From: Saccharopolyspora elongata
GTDB lineage: Bacteria > Actinomycetota > Actinomycetes > Mycobacteriales > Pseudonocardiaceae
Length of the DNA: 64,000 nt
Assembly (NCBI RefSeq): GCF_004348985.1
Contig: NZ_SMKW01000005.1
Coordinates: 143,073-207,072 of the forward strand
Direction: 5' to 3'
A program made the translations under genes and the position numbers. Shown here one piece after another: positions 1-10,133 of the stretch. Position 1 is the stretch's first letter. Each line of letters opens with the position of its first letter. Below the pieces are notes generated by a model. That model saw only the letters and a program-made list of their open reading frames with translations. It was not told where the DNA came from and did no database searches.

Positions 1-1
1 C

Positions 2-2182
<2,181 letters not shown>

Positions 2183-2194
2183 TCCAGAGCTGAA

Positions 2195-2241
2195 GCGAAC
2201 GGCCCGTTCACCTCGTCTACCGAGGCGAACGGGCCGTTCGC
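2195..2241. terminator. Inverted repeat after purL, member of the GAACGGCCCGTTC repeat family
   Basis: Arms GCGAACGGCCCGTTC (2195-2209) and its exact complement (2227-2241) are separated by 17 nt. It lies between purL and the convergent DUF397 gene, so it could terminate both. The same core recurs many times at 59.1-59.4 kb, so it is also a dispersed repeat. No T-tract follows. Confidence 0.6.
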
Positions 2242-2248
2242 GCATCCA

Positions 2249-2494
2249 CTAGCGGTCGAAGGCACCGTCTTTGACGGCGCCGATGAACCGGTGCCAGCTC
2301 GGCACCGGCACGGCTAAGTGCCCACCGTCGCGATCCTTCGTGTCCCGTACCCCAACGGCGTCGACCCCGAGGCCGATCTCGACGCAGTTGTTGTTCGGCC
2401 AGCTGTAGCTGGACTTTCGCCAGCCGACCTCGACACAGCTGGACTGCGTACCGCTGTAGCTGGACTTACGCCAGTGCATGAATTCTTCAGTCAT
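2249..2494 (-). CDS. DUF397 protein with a duplicated N-terminal motif
   Basis: An 81-residue member of DUF397, the small partner usually found beside Scr1-type XRE regulators in actinomycetes. The family signature is present (WRKSSYS, CVEIG, VRDTKDRDG, W..F). The opening motif occurs twice in tandem: WRKSSYSGTQSSCVEVG, then WRKSSYSWPNNNCVEIG. The start is ATG 2494, which overlaps the TGA of the upstream XRE gene by one base, so translation is probably coupled; a GTG one codon earlier is possible. By family knowledge it is expected to bind or antagonise the XRE protein; its precise role is not known. Confidence 0.85.
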   Translation of the reverse strand: MTEEFMHWRKSSYSGTQSSCVEVGWRKSSYSWPNNNCVEIGLGVDAVGVRDTKDRDGGHLAVPVPSWHRFIGAVKDGAFDR

Positions 2495-3330
2495 CACGCC
2501 TCCAAACCATCAAGGTAGGAGCGGATCAACGCCGCAGACTGATCCGCTCCCAGCGCATCCGCTTGGAGCGTAGCCGTGAGGTCGCGAAAATCGATCGTGT
2601 CTTCCGGTTTGTCTAGGAACTGTCCCGAGCGGCGATGCTCCAGATGAACGATCGGGTCGGCCTTCGCGAACTCCAACAAGATGTGCGACCCGTCTTGTCC
2701 AATGTGGGCACCCAGCTCAAACGGCAGGACTTGAACCGTGACGGTGTCGAGCTCGGCGGTCTTCAGGATGTGCCTGAGCTGGTCTGCCATGACTTCCTTG
2801 CCGCCGACCGGCCGTCGGAGCACGGCTTCGTCAATGAGGGCAACGAATTTGACTGGCGAAGCCCGTGTCAGCACTTCCCGCCGCCCCATCCTGATCGCGA
2901 CGAGCATCTCGATTCGCTCGGGCGAAACCCCGCCTCCACGAAACACGGCCCGTGCGTAATCCGCGGTCTGCAAGAGGCCTGGCACCCTGATCAAAGAAAG
3001 GTCGCTGATACGCGTGGCTTCGCGTTCGAACTCCAGCAACGCGGAGAGCTGACGCGGGATCCCGGTAGGGCCGACCTCGGTCCAGTTCGGTTGGTCCGCT
3101 TCCTTGGCGGCCTCGACCAGCTCGTCTCGGCGTGTGCCCGTGACTTTATAGATGGCGAGCATGGCGCCGAGGTCCTCGGCGCTCGGCACCTTTTCACCGC
3201 ACTCGATCCGGCTGATCGTTGAACGCGAGAAGTTGAGGCGCTCTTCTAGTCCGCGCACGGTGAGGCCAGCTTGCTTGCGGAGGTCTCGAAGTTCCGCGCC
3301 GAGTACGCGAGCTTTCGCGGTGTTCGCCAT
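2494..3330 (-). CDS. XRE-family regulator with DUF5753 (Scr1-type antitoxin-like)
   Basis: A 278-residue DNA-binding protein. Residues about 8-62 form a helix-turn-helix (GLTVRGLEERLNFSRSTISRIE). The remainder matches DUF5753: LIRVPGLLQTADYARAVF, then EAVLRRPVGG and VQVLPFELGAH. It is the first gene of a two-gene unit with the DUF397 gene. Such pairs are very numerous in Streptomyces and Pseudonocardiaceae and some affect development and antibiotic production; the target here is unknown. A second DUF5753 regulator lies at 44.7-45.5 kb without a DUF397 partner. Confidence 0.88.
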   Translation of the reverse strand: MANTAKARVLGAELRDLRKQAGLTVRGLEERLNFSRSTISRIECGEKVPSAEDLGAMLAIYKVTGTRRDELVEAAKEADQPNWTEVGPTGIPRQLSALLEFEREATRISDLSLIRVPGLLQTADYARAVFRGGGVSPERIEMLVAIRMGRREVLTRASPVKFVALIDEAVLRRPVGGKEVMADQLRHILKTAELDTVTVQVLPFELGAHIGQDGSHILLEFAKADPIVHLEHRRSGQFLDKPEDTIDFRDLTATLQADALGADQSAALIRSYLDGLEA

Positions 3331-3444
3331 GTCTTCACCCTATGTCGTGCAGTGATCACTCGATGTGGTCAACCCAGCTTGTCCCTGGGACTATTTCTAG
3401 ACCTGGTGACATAGCTTTGTCTCAGAACAAACTAGGAGGCGGGG

Positions 3445-3678
3445 ATGTTCGAAAGTGCTGGTGTGGACTGGTTTTGGCGGCCGGTGGGGGTTGGGCGGCA
3501 TGCGTTCGGCGTGGCCGCGAAGCGGGCGGAGCCGTATGCGGCGGTGACCTCCTTCTGCGGCGTGGAGGTCGAAGCGTGGCAGGTGCAGCGGCTGCCTCGG
3601 GAGCTGGAGTGGATCAACGAGGACACCTGCATGGACTGCTGGCGGCGCGTCAGCGGCCGGTGGGCCCCGGGTTCGTGA
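3445..3678 (+). CDS. Small Cys-containing protein, possible zinc-binding, unknown function
   Basis: A 77-residue protein starting at ATG 3445 behind a strong ribosome site (AGGAGGCGGGG). A Cys-Gly pair near residue 39 and a CMDCW motif near residue 63 could bind a metal, as in small zinc-finger proteins encoded next to XRE/DUF397 loci in this family. It is divergent from the XRE gene across about 115 bp, so shared control is plausible. I do not recognise a characterised homologue. Confidence 0.6.
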   Translation: MFESAGVDWFWRPVGVGRHAFGVAAKRAEPYAAVTSFCGVEVEAWQVQRLPRELEWINEDTCMDCWRRVSGRWAPGS

Positions 3679-3716
3679 GTGTTTTGGAGCGCTATGGCGA
3701 TCCAAAGTGCGCACGA
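3673..3716. repeat. Imperfect inverted repeat of the GTGAGTGTTTTGG...CCAAA family
   Basis: The arms TCGTGAGTGTTTTGGA and TCCAAAGTGCGCACGA flank GCGCTATGGCGA. The same layout, including the central GCGCTA-GGC, is seen at 21261-21308 and 30175-30225, where it sits like a terminator. Here it follows the stop of the small Cys protein directly. Confidence 0.5.
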
Positions 3717-3760
3717 GACCTGAGCAGCGGAAACGTCAACTTCAACGGTAGGGAGTAACC

Positions 3761-3979
3761 ATGTTCTGGCTTCAGGTGAGCACTCTGGTTCTGGTGAACG
3801 TGCTGATCGCGAGCATGTTGCTGGTCCGCGCTCCGCGCGCGCAGCACGCCGGCGCGGGCGATGGCGCGTTGAACGTGTGGCAGCTGATCGAAGAGGTCGA
3901 GGCCGAGCGACAACGGGAAGCGGAGTCCACCGGGCGGCACTTCCTGGACGCCGAAACCCTTGCGCGCCTGCGCATCTGA
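3761..3979 (+). CDS. Small protein with one N-terminal membrane helix, unknown
   Basis: A 72-residue protein starting at ATG 3761 behind GGTAGGGAG. Residues 3-23 (WLQVSTLVLVNVLIASMLLV) form a hydrophobic segment. The rest is a charged helical tail rich in Glu and Arg (EEVEAERQREAEST). No family is recognised. The ribosome site and actinomycete codon use support a real gene. It may be co-transcribed with the preceding small Cys protein, although the inverted repeat at 3673-3716 lies between them. Confidence 0.5.
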   Translation: MFWLQVSTLVLVNVLIASMLLVRAPRAQHAGAGDGALNVWQLIEEVEAERQREAESTGRHFLDAETLARLRI

Positions 3980-4076
3980 CCCCGAGACCAGGTCCGGCGA
4001 ACCCCCTCCCCTCGCCGGGCCGCATGGTGGCCGGGCGCCCCGCCCCCGACCCGGCGCCCGGCCACCCCTTCTCGCG

Positions 4077-5162
4077 CTACGCGCGCACGGCCTTCCAGCC
4101 GTCGGGGAGGACGACCTCGCGGTCCGGGCTGGTCGTGATGTCGGTGTGCTGGGCCTCGTCGTGGAACGTCGTGCCGCTCAGATCGGCGTCGTGCTCGAAG
4201 CGGACCGAGCGGAAGTCGGCCGGGCCGTGGAATTCGGCGCGTTCCATCGCCACCGAGTCGGCGAACCGGCTGTCGGCGAACCTCGTCCGGCCGTGGAAGC
4301 GGGTCCGCCGGAAGCTCGACCGGCCGTTGAACTCGACCCCGGGGAACCAGGCGCGCTGGTGGAAGACCGCGTCGTCGCAGCGGAACCGCCCGTACAACCG
4401 CCCGGCGCCGACCGCCGTGCCGGTGAACCACACATCCCCGTGGTACTCGCACCGGCTGAAGTTGTTGTCGCTGAACAACATCCCGTACCGCAGGATCAAC
4501 GTGCCGACCTTCCGGTCGCTCAGGTCGAAGTACTCCAGCGAGGCGTTGGTGAGGTCGAGGTCGTAGGCCGGAGCGGCCTCGTCACCGGCGGCCGGGAGCA
4601 GGTCGGCGATGAGCCGCTGCGCGGTCAGCCGCACCTGCAGCTTCCGCTCGGCCCCGTCCTTCGCGTCCCGGGACCACTGCACCGGCCCGTCGTCGTCGGT
4701 GTTCAAGGGGGTTCCGGCGGACGCCGGGGCGTCATCGGTGTGGCGGTGGTGCCAGAACGGTCGCCGCAGATAGGAGCAGAGCACGTCGAGCACGGTCTGG
4801 GTGTAGTCGGGATTGCTCCGCGCGAGCCCGGCGAGGGCGTGCAGCGCGCCGACCCGAACTTGGTCGGCGTCGTGCCCGAGGAGTTCCACGGCGCGGGCGA
4901 AGCGCTCGTCGGCGACCCGGTCGCGGTCGAGGTCGGCCCGGCGGTTCTCGAGCTTGTGCCGCTCTTCCTCGACGCGCCGCCGCCGGTCGTTGAGCCAGAG
5001 CGCGTACAGCGCGACGACGGAACCGGCCGCGAGCCCGCCGGTCCGCAGCGCGTCGGCGCCGGTTGTCCTGGGATCGAAGGCCAGCAAACCGATGCTGACG
5101 CCGACCAACACCACGACAGCAACGGCGATCGTCGCGACTAATCCGATCTTGCGCTCACCCAC
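4077..5162 (-). CDS. Pentapeptide-repeat-like membrane protein, paralogue 2
   Basis: A 361-residue protein beginning at GTG 5162, chosen because VGERKIGLVATIAVAVV aligns with the start of the upstream paralogue; an ATG eight codons earlier (5186) is possible. Two membrane helices (about residues 6-25 and 38-58) precede a charged helical segment, a conserved block (DADQVRVGALHALAGLARS, then TVLDVLCSYLRRPF) and a C-terminal series of degenerate pentapeptide-like strands (FADSRFADSVAMERAEFHG). Its start overlaps the upstream gene's stop by 8 nt, so the two are probably translated together. Pentapeptide right-handed helices bind proteins or mimic DNA; the ligand is unknown. Confidence 0.75.
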   Translation of the reverse strand: MGERKIGLVATIAVAVVVLVGVSIGLLAFDPRTTGADALRTGGLAAGSVVALYALWLNDRRRRVEEERHKLENRRADLDRDRVADERFARAVELLGHDADQVRVGALHALAGLARSNPDYTQTVLDVLCSYLRRPFWHHRHTDDAPASAGTPLNTDDDGPVQWSRDAKDGAERKLQVRLTAQRLIADLLPAAGDEAAPAYDLDLTNASLEYFDLSDRKVGTLILRYGMLFSDNNFSRCEYHGDVWFTGTAVGAGRLYGRFRCDDAVFHQRAWFPGVEFNGRSSFRRTRFHGRTRFADSRFADSVAMERAEFHGPADFRSVRFEHDADLSGTTFHDEAQHTDITTSPDREVVLPDGWKAVRA

Positions 5163-6318
5163 GTGAGGGATTCTGCCTGACCTCATGGACCCAGAGGTGA
5201 GCGCGATTCGTATCCGTCTGGGGTACGAGCAACCAGTCATCCGGCACTTGCGCGTGAACCGAGGTGTCGACCTCGGTGTGGTACAGCGAGACGCTGGGCA
5301 ACGGCTCGCGCATGCGGAGGTCGACGCCGCCGTCGAAGTGCGTGCGCCGGAGGTCGAGCGTGGTGTGGAAGGACGCGCGCTCGAAAGAAACATGCGCGGA
5401 GCAGCGGACTTCCTGCATTTCCACCGTGCCGTGGAACTCGGCGCGGTCGAAACCGACCGGCTCGTGCGCGACGATCCCGCGCAGTTCCAGCTTATGCCGG
5501 AACCTGGTCTCCTCCGCCCTGATCCGCCCCACGAAGACGCCGTCGCGGAGGTGCACCGGGCCGTGGAAGACGGCGCGGCTGAGGTTCGTCGTGTACCGGA
5601 ACCGGCACCGGTAGGCGGCGATGCGGCCCACGACCCGGTCGGACAGGTTGAACCGCTCCAGCCAAGCCCTGGTCAGGTCGAGCTCGTAGATCTTCGGATC
5701 CGGGTCGGCGGTGCTGGGCAACAGGTCCTGGATCAGGCGCTGCGCCGTCTGCCGGACGTACCGCTCGCCCTCCAGCTCGGGGCCGGCCTCCGGCCATTCG
5801 CCAGGATCCGCCGGCAATTCCGAGGCCGGTGTCCACTTCGGATGCTCGAACGGTCGCCGCAGGTAGGAGCAGAGCACGTCGAGCACGGTCTGGGTGTAGC
5901 CGGGGTTGCTGCGGGCGAGCCCGGCGAGGGCGTGCATGGCGCCGACCCGCACCTGGTCGGCGTCGTTGCCGAGCAGCTCGACCGACCGCGCGAAGCGCTC
6001 ATCGGCGGCGCGGTCCCGATCCTGGTCGGTCCGCCGGTCCTCCAGGGCCTGCCGCTGCTGTTCGAGCGCGTAACGCTGCCGATCCAGCTCCTGCCGCTGG
6101 CTGTCGAGCTCCTGCCGCTTCTCCTCGACGCGTCGGCGCCGGTCGTTGAGCCACAGGGCGTAGAGCGCGACCACCGATCCGGCCGCCAACCCGCCGGTTC
6201 GCAGGGCATCGGCGCCGGTGGTCCGCGGGTCGAAGATCAGCAATGCGACGCTGGCGCCGGCGAACACCACGACGGCGACGGCGATGGTCGCGACCAACCC
6301 GATCTTGCGCTCACCCAT
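5155..6318 (-). CDS. Pentapeptide-repeat-like membrane protein, paralogue 1
   Basis: A 387-residue tandem paralogue of the next gene, starting at ATG 6318 (MGERKIGLVATIAVAVV). The order is two N-terminal membrane helices, a heptad-rich segment longer than in its partner (RQELDRQRYALEQQRQALE), the conserved DADQVRVGAMHALAGLARS block and C-terminal pentapeptide-like strands such as FDRAEFHGTVEMQEV. The coiled-coil expansion is the main difference between the copies. The pair looks like a local duplication, with the second start inside the end of this gene. Confidence 0.75.
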   Translation of the reverse strand: MGERKIGLVATIAVAVVVFAGASVALLIFDPRTTGADALRTGGLAAGSVVALYALWLNDRRRRVEEKRQELDSQRQELDRQRYALEQQRQALEDRRTDQDRDRAADERFARSVELLGNDADQVRVGAMHALAGLARSNPGYTQTVLDVLCSYLRRPFEHPKWTPASELPADPGEWPEAGPELEGERYVRQTAQRLIQDLLPSTADPDPKIYELDLTRAWLERFNLSDRVVGRIAAYRCRFRYTTNLSRAVFHGPVHLRDGVFVGRIRAEETRFRHKLELRGIVAHEPVGFDRAEFHGTVEMQEVRCSAHVSFERASFHTTLDLRRTHFDGGVDLRMREPLPSVSLYHTEVDTSVHAQVPDDWLLVPQTDTNRAHLWVHEVRQNPSRG

Positions 6319-6395
6319 GCGAGGGATTCTGCCCTGCGCGGAGCGCAACACTCGGAGATTGCGCGGAATCAGTGCCTCGCCTGGGTTTCAGAAGC

Positions 6396-6456
6396 GGCGG
6401 TTTCGCGCGAAACCGCCACCGGCACGCGTGACGAACGACGGTTTCGCGCGAAACCG
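6396..6456. repeat. Two copies of the TTTCGCGCGAAA palindrome
   Basis: A perfect 22-bp palindrome (6396-6417, GGCGGTTTCGCG and complement) and an 18-bp one (6439-6456, CGGTTTCGCGCGAAACCG) lie between the divergent-end pentapeptide gene and the convergent lysozyme gene. The same core recurs at 57.8 kb. They could be bidirectional terminators or a dispersed repeat family. Confidence 0.7.
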
Positions 6457-6517
6457 CCACCCGTCCCGAACCGCACGACGCGGTGCCGGGCTCGCCGGCA
6501 CCGCGCGGGTGATGGCG

Positions 6518-7384
6518 TCAGCCGTTGGCCAGCGCTTGGAGGCGGTCGTAAGCGCCGTTGAACGTGTTCTTGTCCAGTGGCGACGACGTGTACTGCCAGA
6601 TCGTCCAGATGCCCCACTTGTAGGGGAGCTGGCCGACGGTGCTCGCGTAGCGGGCGACCCACAGCGGGTTCGTCGAGCTGAAGTCGCCGTCCACGCACTG
6701 GTTCCACCAGCTCGTGCTGGTGTAGATGACCGGCCAGCGCCCGGTGCGGGCGTGGTAGGTGTCGCTGAAGTCCTTGATCCAGGCCGTCATCCCGCTCTTG
6801 GTCTTGCCGTAGCAGGTGGAGCCGTACGGGTTGTACTCCATGTCCAGCGCGCCCGGCAGCGTCTTGCCGTCCTTGGACCAGCCGCCGCCGTTGTCCACGA
6901 AGTAGTTGGCCTGCGCGGCGCCGCTGGAGCGGTCCGGCAGCGCGAAGTGGTACGCGCCGCGGATCATGCCCACGTTGTAGGAACCGTTGTACTGCTGGGC
7001 GAAGTACGGGTTCTTGTAGCCGGTGCCCTCGGTCGCCTTCACGTAGGCGAACCGCATGCCCTGGCCCCACCAGGAGTTCCAGTCCACGTTGCCCTGGTGG
7101 CCGCTGACGTCCATGCCGGCAACCGTGGCCAGCGGATCGACGACGGGGGTGAGCAGCGGATCATCGCCGCCGCCCTCGTGCTTGCGGATCTGCGAGCCCA
7201 TCGGGGTGTCGGTCTCGGTTCCGCTCGGTGGTTCGCCGGTCACCTGCGTGCTCATCGCGCTTTCCCTTCCCGGAAGGGGTGTGCTGGCTTGCGCGGGCGA
7301 GCACAGGAGAAGAACGCCTGCGCAGGCAACCGATATTAGGGAGACCAGTGGTAATCGGCGACCACGTCCACTCGGAAGGTTCAT
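6518..7384 (-). CDS. Secreted GH25 lysozyme (muramidase)
   Basis: A 288-residue secreted N,O-diacetylmuramidase of the Chalaropsis/cellosyl type that cleaves the beta-1,4 bond of peptidoglycan. A signal peptide occupies residues 1-33 (hydrophobic LPLVSLISVACAGVLLL, then AQA). After a linker the GH25 domain starts at MDVSGHQGNVDW (Asp92). It carries the catalytic DME triplet (Asp181, Glu183), IYTSTSWWNQC and the late WTIWQYTSS strand. The full fold is present, so the enzyme should be active. In a filamentous actinomycete the likely roles are wall remodelling or attack on other bacteria. Confidence 0.93.
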   Translation of the reverse strand: MNLPSGRGRRLPLVSLISVACAGVLLLCSPAQASTPLPGRESAMSTQVTGEPPSGTETDTPMGSQIRKHEGGGDDPLLTPVVDPLATVAGMDVSGHQGNVDWNSWWGQGMRFAYVKATEGTGYKNPYFAQQYNGSYNVGMIRGAYHFALPDRSSGAAQANYFVDNGGGWSKDGKTLPGALDMEYNPYGSTCYGKTKSGMTAWIKDFSDTYHARTGRWPVIYTSTSWWNQCVDGDFSSTNPLWVARYASTVGQLPYKWGIWTIWQYTSSPLDKNTFNGAYDRLQALANG

Positions 7385-7802
7385 CGATACCTCTCGGGGG
7401 TGTAGTTGCGGTGCGTCGTCGGGGGACCACGCGTCCTGCCCCGAAAGTGTGGCGAATGGTTTTCCAAAGATGTAGATCTTGTGTTAGTTTTTAACCAGAA
7501 TGGCTCAATCCGGACACCGCGAGTGAACCGAGCGGTCTCCGGGGCTGAGTTCCGGGCCGCGCACAACCTCTCGGCGGGGCTGTGCGTCGAAAACATCAGA
7601 TGTATCACGGCAGCCGCGCTTCGGTGATCGACTGGTTGCGGACGGTAGTCGTCCGTCGGGTGAGGCCCCCTGTATGGCCTGCTCGAATGAGGTGAGCGCC
7701 TACCCCGGGTGCCGTACCTGATGTTCGACCGCCGGACCGGTCCGGTCGTATGCTCCGAACGAACGGCCCAGGCGAGTAGGACGAGTGGAGGGCGCCCCAG
7801 GC
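7385..7802. other. Intergenic region between lysozyme and the GGDEF-EAL gene
   Basis: About 420 bp between divergent genes that must hold both promoters. A short AT-richer stretch around 7480-7500 (TTGTGTTAGTTTTTAACC) is the most promoter-like piece. I see no gene, RNA or clear operator. Confidence 0.4.
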
Positions 7803-9969
7803 ATGACTGGCTGGACAGCGCCGGTGCCCAGCGCTCACGAGGTGGTCGCCGAGGTGAACCGAGCCGATCGACGACGCTTTGCCGCCGTTTGGGCGCAGGC
7901 CATGATGGGCACCAGTTACGTACCGATGACCAGCGCGGAGGTCGAAGGCCGCTTGTACGGCTACACCGACCGGCTGGTCGACGTGCTGCTCGGCGAGCCT
8001 TTCGACCCGTCCCCCCGCGCGGTCGGTCGGCGTCGACCTGGTCGCCGTGCACTTCACCAGCGCGGAGTCGTTAGGCCGCACGATCGACCTCATCGGCGAC
8101 GAGATCCTCGACGTCCTTCACCTGGACGACGGCCCGGTCTGGCGCGAACGCGTCGCCGCTCTGCAGGGCGCGCTGTGCGCCGGCTTCGTGCAGGCCGCGC
8201 GCAAGCGGACGCTGGACGAGCAGGAGGCCATCCGGCAGGCCGTGCTGGACGCGCGCGATGCCGTCGAACAGGCGCTGCGCACCAGCGAAGCCAGGTTCCG
8301 CGCGATCTTCGCCGAGGCCGCGATCGGCATCGGGATCGGCGACATGAACGGCCGGATCCTCGAGGTGAACGACTCGCTCGTGCGGATCATGGGCCGGCCC
8401 GGCGAGGAACTCCGCCGGATGTTGGTGCAGGACATGATGCACCCGGACGATCCCGACAGCACCTGGCGGCTGTACGAGGAACTGGTCCGCGGCGAACGCG
8501 ACCAGTTCCGGGTGGAGAAGCGGTTCGTCCGCCCCGACGGCGGCACCGTGTGGACCGAGCTGATCGTCTCCCTGGTCCGCGGCGAGGACGGCCTCCCGCT
8601 GTACCAGGTCGCGCTGATCGAGGACGTCACCGATCGGCGGATGCTGCAGGAACGCCTGCGTCACCAGGCGATGCACGATCCGCTGACCGGGCTGCCCAAC
8701 CGGGCGTTGTTCCTGGAGCGGCTCACCACGATCCTCGAGCAGCACGAACCCGACGAACGGGTGGCGCTGTGCTACATGGACCTCGACGGGTTCAAGGTCA
8801 TCAACGACAGCCTCGGCCACCACGTCGGCGACGACCTGCTGCGGGCGGTCGCCGACCGGCTCGCCACCGCGGTGCACGGCGATGACCGGCTCGTCGCGCG
8901 GATGGGCGGCGACGAGTTCGTGATCGTGATCCAGAACTCGTTCGGCACCGACCAGGCCGTCGAGGTCGCCGACACCGTGCTCGACGCGCTGGTCCGGCCG
9001 ATCCGCATCGGCGGCCACGAGCTGTCCGTGTCGGCCAGCATCGGCATCGTCGAGCGGCCGGTGGCCGGGCAGACCGCGGCCGAGCTGATGCGCGACGCCG
9101 ACGTGACGCTGTACTGGGCGAAGTCCGAGGGCAAGGGCCGGTGGGCGCTGTTCGACCCGGACCGCAACGCCACCGAGGTCGCGCAGTTCCACCTGTCGGC
9201 GAAGATGCCCGCCGCGCTGGAGCGCGACGAGTTCTACGTGGACTACCAGCCGCTGATCGGGCTGCGGGACTTCAACGTCGTCGGCGTCGAAGCGTTGGTC
9301 CGCTGGGCGCACCCGGAGCTGGGACGGCTGGGGCCGGACCGGTTCATCGGGCTGGCCGAGGAGACCGGGCTGATCGTGCCGCTCGGGCGCTGGGTGCTGC
9401 GGCAGGCCTGCCGGCAGGCGAAGCAGTGGCAGGACGAATTCGGGGCGGCGGCGCCGTTCGTCAGCGTCAACCTGGCGGTCCGGCAGTCGCGGGACCCGAA
9501 CCTGGTGTCCGACGTGGCGGAGATCCTGGCCGAGACCGGGCTGGCACCGTCGCGGCTGCAGCTGGAGCTCACCGAGAGCGCGATCATGGGCACCGCCGAC
9601 GAGCCGCTGGACGCGCTGCGCGCGCTGTCCCGGATGGGCGTGCGGATCGCCATCGACGACTTCGGCACCGGGTACTCGAACCTGGCCTACCTGCGGCACC
9701 TCCCGGTGCACGAGTTGAAGATCGCGGGCTCGTTCATGGAGGGCCTGCGGGACGCGGAGCGGGCCGACCCGGTCGACGCGCGGATCGTCGGAACGCTGGT
9801 GGACCTGGCGCACGCGCTCGGGCTGACGGTCACGGCCGAAGGTGTGGAAACCCAGGCCCAAGCCCGCCGGATGGCGGACATCGGCTGCGAAACGGGCCAG
9901 GGCTACCTCTTCGCCCGACCGGGATCCCCAGCGGAGATAACGACGTTCATCACCGACCACCTCGACTGA
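7803..9969 (+). CDS. PAS-GGDEF-EAL cyclic-di-GMP turnover protein, split by a +1 frameshift
   Basis: A predicted dual diguanylate cyclase/phosphodiesterase. The first 70 codons (ATG 7803) give the N-terminal region typical of actinobacterial members (RRFAAVWAQAMMGTSYVPMT, ending EPFDPSP). The frame then changes at a run of six C (8011-8016). Removing one C joins it to VGVDLVAVHFTSAESLGRT and the remaining protein, about 721 residues in total. PAS lies around 165-275, GGDEF (RMGGDEF intact, no RxxD inhibitory site) around 290-455 and EAL (EALVRW) around 465-715. The EAL domain keeps the Asn (VNLAV), Glu (LELTES), DDFGTGYS, Lys (LKI), Glu (AEGVE) and Gln (GQGYLF) positions, but LKIDRSF has become LKIAGSF. 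As the sequence stands, only the part from 8047 could be made intact. Confidence 0.85.
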
Positions 9970-10003
9970 CACCCCACCCGAGTCCCGCCACCCCGGGTTC
10001 TGC

Positions 10004-10118
10004 CGCAACTTCAATGGAAATCGGACCTTCGATTTCCATTGAAATTGCGGGAAGTCGTCCACAAGCACCGGCGTGTCGTGGTCGACACGCCGATGATCCG
10101 CAGTTTCAATTGAAACTG
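10004..10118. repeat. Composite palindromic element, copy 1 (inverted relative to copy 2)
   Basis: It has a long hairpin with 20-bp arms (10004-10023 and 10030-10049, CGCAACTTCAATGGAAATCG, one mismatch, spacer GACCTT), then the conserved linker (GGCGTGTCG, with complement) and an 18-bp perfect palindrome CAGTTTCAATTGAAACTG (10101-10118). Read in reverse, it has the same order as the copy at 15752. It lies between convergent genes. Confidence 0.85.
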
Positions 10119-10133
10119 CACGAGGTACGGGGC

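Noticed and set aside
7785..8885. 366-codon frame continuing past the GGDEF-EAL N-terminus
   Set aside because: After about codon 75 it becomes Arg/Pro-rich shadow sequence while the true PAS-GGDEF-EAL coding is in another frame; only its first 70-75 codons are real.
8071..10068. 665-codon open frame antisense to the GGDEF-EAL gene
   Set aside because: It mirrors the sense frame in a very high-GC gene, has no recognisable domain and shows His/Arg/Val-rich shadow composition.
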